Source: Eucriotettix oculatus | Taxonomy: Eukaryota; Arthropoda; Insecta; Orthoptera; Tetrigidae | Length of the DNA stretch: 64,000 nt | Assembly: GCA_034510155.1 (NCBI GenBank) | Contig: CM067377.1 | Span: forward strand, 218,020,910-218,084,909 | Reading direction: 5' to 3' | Shown: positions 22,971 to 34,349 of the stretch, one piece after another | How positions within the stretch are numbered: the stretch's first letter is position 1 | How the letters are laid out: every line of letters begins with the position of its first letter | Made by a program: the position numbers and the translations under genes | The notes under the pieces: generated by a model | The model's database searches: none | Seen by the model: only the letters and a program-made list of their open reading frames with translations | What the model was told of the DNA's origin: nothing

Positions 22971-23215
22971 ATTGTGAACACCCTGCGGCTACATGCAATG
23001 GAAAATAGATTTCAGCAGATCTTTGACATTGAGATCCAGTATTTGCAGATTCCAGGAACAACAAGACACTGCCCAGCATATAAAATGTGCTGTAGGAGCG
23101 TGCAGTATCAATCAACTAAGACCACTACACACAATAGTAGAATCCCGATATTTTATGCAATGAATACATTATTAATCATAAAATTTTGTCCTAATATCAG
23201 GTTTATGTTATTTAG

Positions 23216-23396
23216 GTGTAAGGGTTGTCCACAAACTTGCACATGTTGTGAAGAAAGTTGTGTGTACAGTTCATATCTGCAACATTTGCCACGTCCTTGG
23301 ACAACTGCTGTTAATGAGGGAAATTTAATTTCTCCCTCAGAAGCAGTGCTTGATATAATTAAGCTGACTGAAATTGCTTTTAATAGGAACAGTTAA
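23216..23396 (+). pseudogene. Possible terminal exon of a P-element/THAP9-like transposase
   Basis: A pyrimidine-rich acceptor (TTATGTTATTTAG) precedes 60 open codons reading RCKGCPQTCTCCEESC, a middle segment, and NEGNLISPSEAVLDIIKLTE, with a stop at 23394-23396. An AATAAA signal lies at 23509. The ending (GG/GN L..PS..V..I....E..F) resembles the C-terminus of P-element-type transposases in insects, which read roughly RGGL..PS..V..IC...E..F. The Cys cluster is unassigned. The frame is open further left to 22974, but that part looks less protein-like. It may be a transposon remnant or the last exon of a domesticated gene. Strand and terminal position are fairly secure; the family is tentative. 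Confidence 0.4.
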
Positions 23397-23508
23397 ATAT
23401 TGTTAAAGGTTGAAAATGTCATTGACTGTGAACAGTTTACATGTACCACACACACATAATATTGCTGACATGATTATTTCTGAGAACCTTAGCATTATTC
23501 ATGGACTT

Positions 23509-23514
23509 AATAAA
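23509..23514 (+). terminator. Poly(A) signal candidate
   Basis: AATAAA lies 113 bases after the stop of the exon at 23216-23396, at a normal 3'UTR distance. In DNA this AT-rich, chance occurrences are common. Confidence 0.3.
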
Positions 23515-23519
23515 TTTAT

Positions 23520-24285
23520 TAAATAATTTGTTTTAACTCATTCTTATTTATGTACTAACCAAAGTCAAATTTTTGAGCTCATTTCTTTTAATTGTAGAAT
23601 AAAGAAATTTGTTTAAGTGCTTTATTTACTAACGAGATGTCAAATTTTTATTTGAATATTCGTTTTTATGCCTCCTTTAAAGTAATAACTTTACTTTCTT
23701 TGAATCAATCAAGTGGTTCAGTATGGCATTTGTAGGTGTATAAATTATTCTTAAATTCAAATCATAATGCCGAATATTTTTAAATTCAGGATTAATATTA
23801 TAAAGTTAGCAATTTATGTATGATTCAGCTATTATTTCAGCCATTCTTAGTGAACTTGACTTTCCAATTTTTACAAAGTGAAGAAATACAAAGTATATTT
23901 ATAAAATCTGTGATTTAAAATTGTTTTCAAGCTACTTATAGTTACCATGTTTGTAACAGACTTTTATTTAAAACAATAATTCCTTCAGAAATTTTTATTG
24001 AAATCTTGAAATGGCTTGTGAATCACAGCAAAATATTTGTAGCGGAAATTAATTACTAAATGTTGTTTTACAAGGTCTGACATTGACAGTGTTAATAAAT
24101 CAACCCTTACGAGGGAATTCGGGTAGCTGACGTCAGCAACTGCGGAAAACAATTGTTTATATGTCAGCGTTGGAGGCTTATTTCGATGGCTTATCGCGTT
24201 TCACTTCTCCGTAAAACTTTCTTATACAGTGTCCGAAGTTGTCGATATCCATAATACAGAATAAACCGATCTTATCCAAGAAAAG
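23520..24285. other. No gene seen
   Basis: AT-rich until about 24070, then a higher-GC stretch with no coding motif before the next LINE. Confidence 0.4.
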
Positions 24286-24289
24286 AGAA

Positions 24290-25625
24290 ATGTTGTCTTA
24301 GTACGCCCATATGATAATATATAGCAGACGACACGACTACGACCCAAGATGGCGGCTCCATAACAAGCATTGTGTCCCGACCTGTATATGCAGACACTCT
24401 TTGGAAAAGTTTGATTTAGTAGAACATAATATTCTACTCAGAAAATTAGACTTCTACGGAATGCGAGGAGTTCCCCTTTCTTTATTGACATCGTACTTGA
24501 AAAACAGACGCCAAAAAGTTTCGATTGAGAACATGGACGGATATGAGTATCTGCCTGTGGTGTCCCTCAGGGCTCAATTTTGGGATCTTAATTTTTATTA
24601 TTAACGACTTACCTAATTATTTAGATCCCTTAAAATCAGTCCTCTACGTGGGCTGACGACACAAATTTGGTAATCACGGACAGCAGCCACTGACGTTGAT
24701 CCTGCGATGCGCCTGCAGTCTCACTCTTTGCTTCACTGCAAACTAATTTTCTCTTAACCTAGAGAAAACCAAAATCGTTAACTGCACAGCAAACACAAAC
24801 AGTTTATCTCCTGACTTGAAAAACATTTCACAGCACGCGCCTCTCTTCTCTTGGTCTGTTGATTGATAGTCATTTGAAACATAACAAATTATCGGGAAAA
24901 CTCAGCAAAATTTGCTTTACATGACGAGTGTCAGCTCGGGAAGCAGACAATGATGTACCATGCATATTTTCATTGTGTCATGTCTTAAGATGTTGCAAAC
25001 TGCGGTCATTAGCTTCACATTTTTAAACTACAAAAGCGGGCCGTAGGAATAGTAAGTATCTAGTATATAGTGGATGAAAGTCTTTGGAATTCTAACCTTG
25101 CCTTGTACTTATACTCTAGTATTAGTATGGAGCAACATCAATCTATATGTTGTTAAGGGTTCAAGTCACTAGAAATCTCTCTCAGGTCCGTGTTGAAAAA
25201 CAACGTCTAAGCCTTTTTGAAACAAGCCTCCATTCACTATTCCGGTATAAATCTATACAATAGTCTCCAGGAAGAAATAAAAGCTTTAAAGGTTCAAAAA
25301 TAATTTATAAAGAGTTGTAAATCTCTGTTAATGAATGGAGCGTATTAAAGAGTTGGTAGAAAGGAAGGACTAAAACACTTAGCTGGTGTCCTATCAAACT
25401 CTCCTTAATATACTCTACTAGAATTTAACTACTGACTTATTTTCTCTTTCATGTTGGACGGGAACCACGATCCTCTGCTGCCTTCTCCATCCACTGAAAA
25501 TTGAAGATTGAATTTTATCTTTCCTCTTTTTGTCCTTCAATTCATAATTGTAAAATTTTGTATATTTCTTGTAATATTATATTTGACCGAGGACTAATGG
25601 ATTGTATAATAATAAATCTAAATTT
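24290..25625 (+). mobile_element. CR1/L2-like LINE, 5'-truncated and frameshifted
   Basis: The RT reads KFDLVEHNILLRKLDFYGMR near 24405-24465 (palm motif, where AFD.V.H.ILL.KL is usual), then SLLTSYLKNRRQKVSIEN. After a frameshift come VPQGSILG near 24557 and a WADDTNLVIT box near 24648-24675 (usually YADDTN). Downstream, LLGLLIDSHLKHNKL near 24860 and decayed text (QEEIKALKVQK near 25270) give the C-terminal end. The element runs to about 25620, where TGTATAATAATAAATC may be its tail. Sequence before the palm is missing. Inactive. Confidence 0.75.
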
Positions 25626-25629
25626 AGCG

Positions 25630-26180
25630 CCACAGAGATTATAGATTGCAGAGTCGAGTGATGTCTCTGGTATTGCCATAGCAACGGCTACATAAACAGG
25701 TTACGTATCGGAAGCTTTGATCTGCTTTCACGAGTGGCGCTTTTTAATAAATCCGCTTAACGTCCCTGCATTAAACTAATGTGTTCTGGGAAATACTGAG
25801 ATGAATCAGTGGCCCTTGATGCTATTACATTAGCCTACTCTGTCGTCTAGGAGATTCGCCCTGAGTATTTGGTCAGTCTGTTTTAACAGGAAGCTCATTG
25901 AAGAAATAAAGAATTCAAATACAGGAACTAATACTCCATAAATCAATATTACATTATTAAAAATACGCGTAAGTTATCTTCCAATTATAAACCTAATATG
26001 AAATATATTTTTTAACAACTATTGATTTATTTCCATTATAATGTGCATGTCCCGGGATCAACACTTGAGATACAGAAAACGGAGCACTAAAGTTTTATAA
26101 CTAACAGGAGACGGCAAAAAAAAACATACTACTCCATTATCCCAATTAAAGTATATGTTACTGCGTCACACGGCTCTCTG
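25630..26180. other. No gene seen
   Basis: Mixed DNA without recognisable ORFs or repeats. Confidence 0.4.
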
Positions 26181-26184
26181 CACC

Positions 26185-26445
26185 TTCTTATCCCTCGCAT
26201 TTCACTTCACTGTAATCTCTAAAATATATTTAATATATAAAAGGCCAAACCCTTTTAAAATATTACTTCATTTTCCACTTTACACAATTTTATTCAATAC
26301 TAACTATTCTGCTTAGAACGTCTTCGTTAGTGATTCTCCTGCAGCACCACCTATTCTTTTCTTGTCCGCCACGTTTCGCACCAATATAACGCCACATTCA
26401 ATGATTTCCTAATAGTCACACTTATATAACGAAAATTATATTGCG
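26185..26445 (-). mobile_element. LINE fragment (minus strand)
   Basis: CGTCTTCGTTAGTGATTCTC, CAGCACCACCTATTCTTTTC, CCACGTTTCGCACCAATATA and CGATTTCC-like strings follow the same order as in 54140-54320. It is a short, diverged piece of the common minus-strand LINE. Confidence 0.55.
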
Positions 26446-26449
26446 AAAA

Positions 26450-27145
26450 AAAATTAAGCACGGTGGAGGCCGATCCAGGCATGTTAATGACGTAATAGTT
26501 TCCCCTTTTTGCAATGGCTGTTAATAGCCACAGTCTCGCAGAAAAACATAGGCACCGTTACTTTTTCCACAATTTCAGTACGAATAGTACGTGGACGGTT
26601 TAAAGCTAACTTCCATATTGATATTATTATCATGAAGCAATTAGAATAGGATAGAAGGTTAATTCTTGGTCAGGAAACGTCGTATTTATGACCGTAGTCC
26701 CCACAAAAGTTAATGATAGCCACTCGTTTCAATGGAGCAGAAGATTTAATTAGTCGTTTCATTGGAATCTTTACAGCCACTTTCATATGAGATGAGTTAA
26801 TGTTCCTCTGACGTCACGCCATGGGCCATCAACTATTCATATCTAACATATGTGCTGCCAAACAATAAGTAACCATTTCCTTGGCAGGAAAATTTCGATC
26901 TCTTCCTTTTCATGCCTTGCACTAAATATAACTTTGAATATTTTATTTTTTTCATAATGAGAATGTTCATTCGTTAAAAATGAAACCTGACTATGAAGTA
27001 TGCATATCAAAGTCACTGATAGAGGGAAACCTTGACCGCCTTAATATTAGTTATATTTATTATTATGTGAAGGAATATCTTGGCTGTACAAAATGAGATG
27101 TTATATGTATTTAAGCGAGTGTAGGCCCTCCCACATCTAAATTCT
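26450..27145. other. No recognised gene
   Basis: A moderately GC-rich patch at 26460-26830 without ORFs longer than chance. Its function is not apparent. Confidence 0.35.
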
Positions 27146-27149
27146 TTCC

Positions 27150-27480
27150 TTTGCGCGGTATGTTTCCACTATTCAAGATTCTACACGTAATTGGTGTAAT
27201 ATTCCTAACCATCCACCACGGTCAACATGTACCTCATGCGGCTAGTTGCAGAAACTTTAAAAATGTTACTTAACATTATATTTAGCAAGAAAATTATTTT
27301 AATATGTTGGATAATATATTTCTGTTAAAAATGATCCAGATTTTAATATTATCAAAAGTGAACCCTAAACCAAAAATTAAATGTGGTGTATCCTTTAAAG
27401 GTCAAATTGTAAAAACAAATAGCTTGATCCAGCCACAGCGCAGTCCCTTCAAATTTCTTGTAAGTTACAGGAGAAACTGA
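27150..27480 (-). repeat. Family B repeat, copy 2 (minus strand)
   Basis: Reverse-complement partner of 9960-10325 (see there for matched blocks). On the minus strand this copy keeps an open frame (27534-27352) containing SPVTYKKFEGTALWLDQAIC, with GTALWLDQ and a WFRVHF end. The partner copy has stops there. I do not recognise the protein. Confidence 0.6.
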
Positions 27481-27779
27481 AATTCGGATGAAGCAGTGCA
27501 GATATTTCAGAGAATTACTTTGTAATAGTAGCAATAATTAAAAACCTTTATACATTAGCATTCACAATAAAAATATCAATTTAAAATGTAGAACAATGGG
27601 AATATAAATTGTATTTAATGTTCCTAGAGGTGGTCTGGCAGTAGAGTACAAATGTAAATTGATAAATTAAAAAACAAAGGTAAATTACAGAAAAAATTAA
27701 AAAACAATTTTTAAAAATATTTCACGTCCCATTTTTTACTAAATAAATTTATCAACTTTTTAATGTTTTTAACTTCTTT

Positions 27780-28640
27780 TTGAAAACATTTATATTCTTA
27801 GGGAAAGCCTCTTGCATTCCAGTCCCTTATCATCCATTTTATGGTCCCTTTCCTGTATTTTGTAATTATTATCATTTGTAGACAAAAAATTAGGTATACT
27901 TGGCTACTCCCTTATTTCTGCCCAGGCCTGTTCATCCGTGTAAGCTTTGTAGTGGTTCCCATATAGTTTCTTCCCCACACAAAACCCACCCCAGCCCGTT
28001 TGATGCTCTATCATAGGTCTAACTAGAAAACTGTAAGCAGCTGCCTTACTTGGCCTGTTTTGTACTTTCCTATTTGTGCCCTGTTAATGAAGTGTAACGA
28101 CCTCCATCATCCATTTACGTGTTCGTCCCACTTTAATTTCACATTAAAAGTTACACCTAGATATTTACACGTTTCAACGAGCGGCACTTTTTCGTTTCCT
28201 ATTTTATATTCCCCGGGGATGACCATTCTCTTTGTACTAAAAATAAATGTTTTACTCTTAGATGGATTTTTTTTTCATCTTATTAATTCATGACCATTGA
28301 TATATCTCATCTAAATCTGCTTGAAGAGAGATTTCACCGTCTATATTTTCTATACTTTTGTAAGTAAAACAATTTAATGGTAGAATCTCTTCCCGTCATT
28401 CACAAAAGCCAAGAACCTTCCCTGCCTGCGGTAAAACATTCCCTAATCCACTCAATTAAGCCATTATCTGTTTCCCATTCCTTCAGTTTAGCTAACAAGA
28501 TATAGTGCGGCACTACACGGGAAGCCTTGGAGAAATCTACAACTACTCTTCCTCCAATGTCCATCCCCTCCCTCTCTTCCCTCAAATGAAGCGTTCTAAT
28601 GACTCTCCGGCCTGTGGCTGCAAGTTTCCGTCCTACTGTC
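27780..28640 (-). mobile_element. Jockey/CR1-like LINE RT fragment (minus strand)
   Basis: The minus strand reads GGRVVVDFSKASRVVPHYIL near 28500-28560 (palm, usually DFSKAFD.VPH..L), then LAKLKEWETDNGLIEWIREC and FTAGREGS. The block at 28120-28260 reads KSKTFIFSTKRMVIPGEYKI, then NEKVPLVETCKYLGVTFNVK and LKWDEHV. This is the KYLG...L.W..H motif that follows the RT active site. The YADD box itself falls in the poorly preserved 28260-28400 stretch. Text further left to 27780 is the C-terminal part. Decayed. Confidence 0.75.
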
Positions 28641-28984
28641 CCGATTTTGCAGTTGGATGAAACATTTTTATTATTGATCGAAATTTAAATTGTCGTTTTA
28701 GGTAAGTAACCATGGCTTCTTCCCTTAACTTAATTACTTCCCCAGAAGTCATATTTTTGTTCATGAAGCATACGATTTAAAAACAAATTTATTGTAAATA
28801 ATTATTGTGTCGTGTCAGTAATAGTAATTTGTTAGACTGTGATCTTTCTGTCATGACGTGAATAAAGGGTCACCTAGGACGTGATGCCACCTACTTTATG
28901 ACGTCATAACCACCGTAAGCAACGGCTCAGTATGTTAATACGCTGCAGGGTATCTTAAATACACACACATAAACAGTCAGTCAA

Positions 28985-29229
28985 GTATATTTATAATGAA
29001 AATAAACTTGAACCATCTGTTCGGTCACGTTTTCCTCCTTTCCTTCTTTCTCTCTGCACGGCTCTACAGCGCATTGAGGGCCTGGGCCTACCGAGTCGAC
29101 TGCATGACACATTACGAATTTGGAGTATCGATCCTCCAACAGTCTTAATCCCGGTCTTCCCGACGACACAAACATCCAAGCCCCTCAGTTGTGAGGCAGC
29201 GACGCTAGCCACTACGCCACAGGAGGTCA
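28985..29229 (-). repeat. tRNA-derived SINE-like repeat (minus strand)
   Basis: The minus strand starts CTCCTGTGGCGTAGTGGCTA followed by GCGTCGCTGCCTCACAACTG. This looks like a tRNA-type A box (TGGCGTAGTGG) and the loop that follows it. A candidate B box, ACCGGGATTAAGAC, lies about 60 bases downstream and is degenerate. The rest is tRNA-unrelated. SINEs with a TGGCGTAGTGG head are common in arthropods. No oligo-A tail is clear. Confidence 0.5.
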
Positions 29230-29234
29230 TGTAT

Positions 29235-30070
29235 GCGTGCGGCCCTGGTCTTTAAACAATCAATCTGCCTGAGTATTTTTAGATCAGGCCTGGCTGATTT
29301 AATTCAAACGATGCGCTCAACCTGCGTGCGTAGCCTGTCAAACGTGATATACTTTTGTAGTCGTCGTCTTATCCTATGCCGCAGGTAATCATCTCGTGTC
29401 ACACGCTTCACGCGTGACGTGCAAGTTGTATATGCCCCTAGGATAGGACCCTTTTTGATCTGGAAGCTCGGCAGAAAAACACAAAAATGTTCCCGGTCAA
29501 GGGATGAATGGAAAACTCCAAACTCGCAGTGTGTTTAAACAAGTCCGGAGACCATGTGCATTGTTTACATGACGCGCGCGCAGTGACATCTTCAGCGTTG
29601 AAGCAGCTGCACGATTTAATATTAATTTCGGCGATGGTTCTACCTTCATTTAATTTATTTATTTATTAAGATGAGGCACTTAAAATTTTATTGTGTTCTT
29701 AATATGAGCAGAGAGTGTCATGTTTATATAATTCTGACATTTTTCCAACAAGCTTGAAGCTGTGAGTGATATTGTGAGAGGTGAAGCCGGGGGCAGTTTG
29801 TGAGGATTTCAGTTAATCGCTTTAAAAGAGAAGCAGAGTTTGTCGCTAATACGTCTGTGTGCCGAAGTTAATCTGAAAATTGCACGGATCACAAAACTGG
29901 TAAAATGTTGTATCATCAATAAAGCAGTTCCACAGAGGGATTACCGTAATAACACAGCAATGCTATGAAATATTCACAAAAAACAAGAAGAACGGTTCAG
30001 ATCAATAGGAAAGCAAGATATAATAAATAAGTTGCATAATTTCATTTCGTGATTTCCAGGAAGACTGTTG
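29235..30070. other. No gene seen
   Basis: Mixed composition, including a GC-richer patch at 29300-29630. No supported ORF. Confidence 0.4.
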
Positions 30071-30074
30071 AGTT

Positions 30075-30150
30075 CCGGCCGAGCGAGGTTAGGCAAGGCA
30101 CGCACATCCTCGCCACTCCCCTTTAATAGCATAGGAAGGGAATGACGCGA
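30075..30150 (-). repeat. Family A, 3' end (minus strand)
   Basis: The reverse complement gives ATTCCCTTCCTATGCTATTA, AAGGGGAGTGGCGAGGATG and then diverges. It is placed just upstream of LINE RT text on the + strand. Confidence 0.5.
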
Positions 30151-30204
30151 TTGCCGTTTTCTTCCTTGATGATAGATATATTAATTGTGTGTATAGAGCC
30201 GGAA

Positions 30205-30440
30205 TTCGACGTGAATGGATGAGAGGGAGAGAGAGAGAAGCGTCACAATACATAATATCTACAGAAGGCAGTCAGCAGTAATTAGAATTGAAGATCAAGA
30301 AAAAAAAAGCAGAAATCATTGCTGTTTAGCTAACATATGGAACAGGCGGTGAAGAAAGTTAAAACAGAATATGGGAAAGGAATCATACTGCAAGGAGAAG
30401 AAATAAAAACCCTACGCTTTGCCGACGATATTGGGTAAAT
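30205..30440 (+). mobile_element. LINE RT fragment with deletion
   Basis: ACAATACATAATATCTACAG, GCAGTCAGCAGTAATTAGAA, TTGAAGATCAAGAAAAAAAA, ACATATGGAACAGGCGGTGA, AAGGAATCATACTGCAAGGA and CTACGCTTTGCCGACGATAT match 35370-35590. The protein there would be the RT segment from FL...RRQAA to LRFADDI. An internal deletion removes the QGCSLS block. Confidence 0.65.
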
Positions 30441-30444
30441 TACC

Positions 30445-31535
30445 CGGAATCAGTGTAAATCCTCCCCAACCTGTATATAATTTCATCGTAATCGGAATTA
30501 AGAATAAATTACAAGTATGCCATTTAGTAGAAGGACAGAGACACAAAAGGACACTGTGCCTTTTAGGGCAAGTGAATTAAAGACAGTAGAAAAGGTTTTA
30601 ATGCGAAAGGGAAATAGACACAAATTAGGCGCCAGATACGTGGCCATATTTAGTAGAACTTATAAAATTTTCCAATGTAATTATTCCACAACGTATGTTT
30701 GTAGTTGACACAGACAGATTAAAGCATTACCGAAGTAGGGAAAACCAAAAGGAAAATGGCCAAAACCGCCAAACGAGATAAGTAAAGAATGAAAAGATTT
30801 ATATAGAATTGACATGCCATTGTATAAAGCATAAATAATTTGTTTTAAAACTATCATCAGCTAGAAAGTAGTAATATGTAAAAAATAATAATTTGAGATT
30901 TAAATTAACAAACAGTATTCTTATTTATTTGAGCATTAAACATACGACAATAATTATAACATGGATCTTGCTTATAGGAGACAACTGAGTTATCTCGAGA
31001 ATAAAAGTATTGTAACTCGAAAAAGTTCTTAGGCAAAGTTTTCAAAAGGTAATTGGGCAAGCTTTAGAATATTTTGGTTGTTTGATGCGTCCTCTGCACG
31101 ACTCTGGTTGATCTCGTGCTAAAACTGATTAAATCGAGCAATAGAATAAATTCACAGTTTCATCACGACTACATGATAGTTTTTGTCGAGCCATCCTCTC
31201 GTTCCCCGCCCACTTTCACCAAATTGACGCCTTCTCATCACGTACCTTATTCCACTATCAGAATCAGCTTTCGCAGTTCTCAAACACGTCGACAACCTTC
31301 AACGCTCTCCTCAGCACCTGAAAACTTAACCAATCAGCAATTATGAGACTGCGTCGCCATCTCTCGTCCGTCGTCGAGTCTTTAGTGTCACCAGCTGCGG
31401 CCGCCATTATTGTCACGTAACCGTCCAACTCCCTTCAGCACATCCAATTCAATTAATAAAAACAGACTTAAAATCTACTTTTAGAAGCCTCAAATAATAC
31501 ATAAGAACGGGATATCAGGTTTTGTATTACTGTAT
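30445..31535. other. No recognised gene; small ORF at 30517-30708
   Basis: An ATG at 30517 opens 63 codons (MPFSRRTETQKDTVPFRASE...). The sequence is basic, and I recognise no family. The frame at 31116-31346 is proline/serine-rich and lacks recognisable motifs. The region is otherwise featureless. Confidence 0.3.
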
Positions 31536-31539
31536 ATAT

Positions 31540-31845
31540 TAGTTTAAAAAAATGAGCAACAGACTGCATCCTTCACTTACCCCTTTCTTGATTCGGATCT
31601 TTTTTCTCCATCTTCAATACAAATTAGTACAGATTGTCTTCTTTAGAGGTTATGTATAAGCCTTCTTATTCGATATTTTATTCCAGAGCTCTTTAAAATC
31701 CTTAATAGTGTGATCCAGTTCACATTGTCAAACGCTTTTCAAAATCTAACGCCATGAACGTAGGCAGGTTTTTCTTATACTATCTTCTAAAATTAGACGC
31801 AAAGTGAATATTGCTTCTCTTGTCCCCACATTCATCCTAATTCAC
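31540..31845 (-). mobile_element. LINE RT fragment (minus strand)
   Basis: ACAGACTGCATCCTTCACTT, TATGTATAAGCCTTCTTATT, CGATATTTTATTCCAGAGCT, ATTGTCAAACGCTTTTCAAA and GCCATGAACGTAGGCAGGTT follow the same order as 20740-20960. They encode, in reverse, the RT palm and the QGCSLSP segment. As at 21005, it ends where a family A copy begins. Confidence 0.7.
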
Positions 31846-31849
31846 ACTC

Positions 31850-32205
31850 GATTTGCCGTGGGGAGTTTCCTCTCAAGACTGACTGCGGAGCTCACCTCAC
31901 AACGCCTCGTATTCCCTTTACCTATTTTGGGAGGTATATGTACTAGGGTCGAAGACCTTCGGCATAAGGCGAGAGTCCGCTAACTGCCTCCTAAAAGTGG
32001 AGGATACACGGAGAAGGGAATGCTGCAAACCCACAGAACACTCGCCTCCCGTCATTCACAGGGAAGGGTGTGAGAATAGTAGCGAATGCCCGACTGACCT
32101 GATGCAGGATGTCTTTAGCCCGGGGGCCCTAGTCAACCCTTGGCTACCTTGCTCTCCCTTCCACATCCCCGCTTTTTAATTCCCTTCCTATGCTCTTAAA
32201 GGGAA
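31850..32205 (+). repeat. Family A, internally shortened copy
   Basis: GGGAGTTTCCTCTCAAGACT, GTATATGTACTAGGGTCGAA, GGAGAAGGGAATGCTGCAAA, CGTCATTCACAGGGAAGGGT, CCCGGGGGCCCTAGTCAACC and TCCCTTCCTATGCTCTTAAA. The 3' end is cut at about 32205, where minus-strand LINE text starts. Confidence 0.75.
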
Positions 32206-32209
32206 ATAT

Positions 32210-33200
32210 ATATTGTCTTTTTCTGTTCGCAACTATCAGCCAAGACTTCGTCGATAGAGGTATAATTATTTTTTTACTAAAATCTTCCGGTATTCTTCCT
32301 GTTTTACAGATTTTGCAAACTATCCTGATCAGCCATGATATTGCAGGATGATCTTATCAACAATTTGTCATGTTTGTCAGCCATGGCTCCGACCTGAAAA
32401 TGTTGTTCCCCAAATCTTCATCATCCATCTCCTCTTATTCTTCTATTACTGACTGATCTACGCTTCTAACGTGATAAGCTATTATAGATATTACCTCCGT
32501 TTTCCTGATTTTTCTTCTTTATCCATAATTTTCTTCCAATCCGCTCTCCTGATATTCTTGCTACTATTTTACCTCCCTCAGATTGTTGATTATTCATTTG
32601 ATTCTCCTTTACGCTGCGTCTACTTTCCCTTTCACCATGAAATATTCCACCACTTGTAGCCAAAGCTGTTTGGATCATTTGCACGTACTACATTTCTCAA
32701 GCGTCTGTACTTTTTCATTATTTTCATCTCTTGTGTTTTTATATTTACGCTTATCATAAAGCATTTTTATTATTTCTTGTTCTATCCTTACTTTCCTATT
32801 TTTTGTTGTCTGATCTAGTCATTTCTTCCTTCAAGATATCCCATTTGTTTTCTATATTATTCTTTTCTGCTTTCTCTATTAATTTACTCTAGATGTCTTC
32901 TTTGAGATCTCCTGTTGTTTCAGATTTAATAATTCCCATCGTTTTGTTTTAATTTCTTTCTTGAGTTTCTTCTTCAGCCTGCATTTCATAATCAGTAGAT
33001 TTTGGTCGGATACGTCTTGCAGTGTAGCGCGTGATTCCTATACCTCTGTCTAACCATTATATAATCTAATTGGTACCTGTCCGTGTCCCTCGGCTTCTTC
33101 CATTCCTTTCATGAGCTTTCATCGCGACTCAGCCTATCTCCCCTATTATTCCTTACAACAAGCCAATAGTCCCCAACTATATCACTTTCCCATTAATGCG
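32210..33200 (-). mobile_element. LINE endonuclease end and linker (minus strand)
   Basis: Read on the minus strand from 33200 leftward: EGHGQVPIRLYNG-type text with the DTDRYQLDYI equivalent near 33060-33090. MKCRLKKKLKKEIKTKRWEL follows near 32940-32990, then a long Lys/Glu linker including EGGKIVARISGERIGRKLW (about 32520-32590). The first two match 6980-7230 on the + strand, so both are the endonuclease-RT linker of one LINE family. Open frames remain but are interrupted. Confidence 0.65.
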
Positions 33201-33204
33201 TTGC

Positions 33205-33545
33205 AATCACGATTAGTATCAAATTCTCGTTTCACTTGACATACTTCATTATTTCTTCAATTTCTTCGTAGATTTCCTCAGTTTCTTATTCCTATGTGGC
33301 CCTTAAGATTCTCAAAACGCAGAAAGAAATAATTAATATTTTAATCAAAACTTCGTCGAAAGTTTAAAAAAATAAACTAGCATCATTGCCAAAATAAACA
33401 TTTTTATTTTAAAAATATAATTCGCTACTGCTGATTTATTAATTTCAACATCGGTAATATCAATATTTTTATATTTATTAAATAATGTGTAATTGTTTTC
33501 ACGACTTATGAACTTATTAAGGCAGATAATTACCAAAATGTATTA
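33205..33545. other. No gene seen
   Basis: AT-rich. The minus-strand frame at 33536-33345 has no recognisable content. Confidence 0.35.
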
Positions 33546-33548
33546 TTA

Positions 33549-33963
33549 AAAAATTAGAAATCCAATTAGTAAGTCGCATTCGAGTCTGAGTCTGACAAGT
33601 GGTCCAGAAAAAAGGAAATTGATTGCTCAACTTCCCAGATAAAATTAATATTTCTTCGTGCTTTCCCTCGTTTTTTTTGCAGTTAAAATCTAATTTTGTT
33701 ACATTTATATTGTGTCTGGTTGAATAATGACCAACGCTTTTGTTTTTCGCGTTCGCAGGTAGTTCCTCAATTACTCACAACTGTGTTGTTGTTTTTTCAA
33801 AGTAACTGTCTACAAAGTAAACCTCTATTTACGTACCTAATAATATTGTTTCATTTACTCTGTGTAACCCGAAGTTGTCCATTCCTATGAAGAAAATTCA
33901 ATTTCAAGAATAAGAAAGTTTGTGAACCTCAATATTTTTCGTGGCTTTACACATAATGTTACA
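33549..33963 (+). repeat. Family D repeat, copy 2
   Basis: Partner of 17563-17990, same orientation, about 16 kb away. It ends at the same ATAATGTTACA point but is followed by unique DNA instead of the TA run. That makes this copy useful for defining the right border. Confidence 0.85.
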
Positions 33964-34079
33964 ATCATGCCAATTGGTGAAATTCACTTCCTGCTGCTAA
34001 TGATGATGCATTGTGACATTTTAACTGAGTTTCTGATTGCGTTATAAAATAATAAAATGATGTACTTCTTTTAATTTTG

Positions 34080-34345
34080 TGAATCATCCAGATATCATCC
34101 GTCCCGCACCCGCTACAACGCGGCATGGAACAGGCTCTGGACTAGAGATGGACATCTGCGGATCATTGAACCCAAAGAAAAGAGCTGCAGAACCTGTCTG
34201 ATTCACTTCGATCCGAGAGCAAACAGCTGTTTGAATCGCTCACTCACTCAGCAATCAGTTGACCGGAACCGCGATTCCAGAGCCACCTCGTGTTTGAATC
34301 ACTCACTCACTCATCACTGCGTTCCGAGACCATTTAGTGAGTGAA
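34080..34345. other. GC-richer block with repeated CTCACTCACTCA phrases
   Basis: TTTGAATCGCTCACTCACTC (about 34230) and TTTGAATCACTCACTCACTC (about 34292) are near-copies 62 bases apart. Each is preceded by a GATC/GATT...GAGC/GAGCC phrase. CTAGAGATGGACATCTGCGG near 34143 resembles the ends of some hAT elements, but no matching inverted end was found. Non-coding, nature unknown. Confidence 0.35.
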
Positions 34346-34349
34346 TATG

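Noticed and set aside
22974..23215. Left part of the 140-codon frame before the putative terminal exon
   Set aside because: Starts at a non-ATG codon and its residues look like read-through of intron. A good acceptor at 23215 better explains where coding begins.
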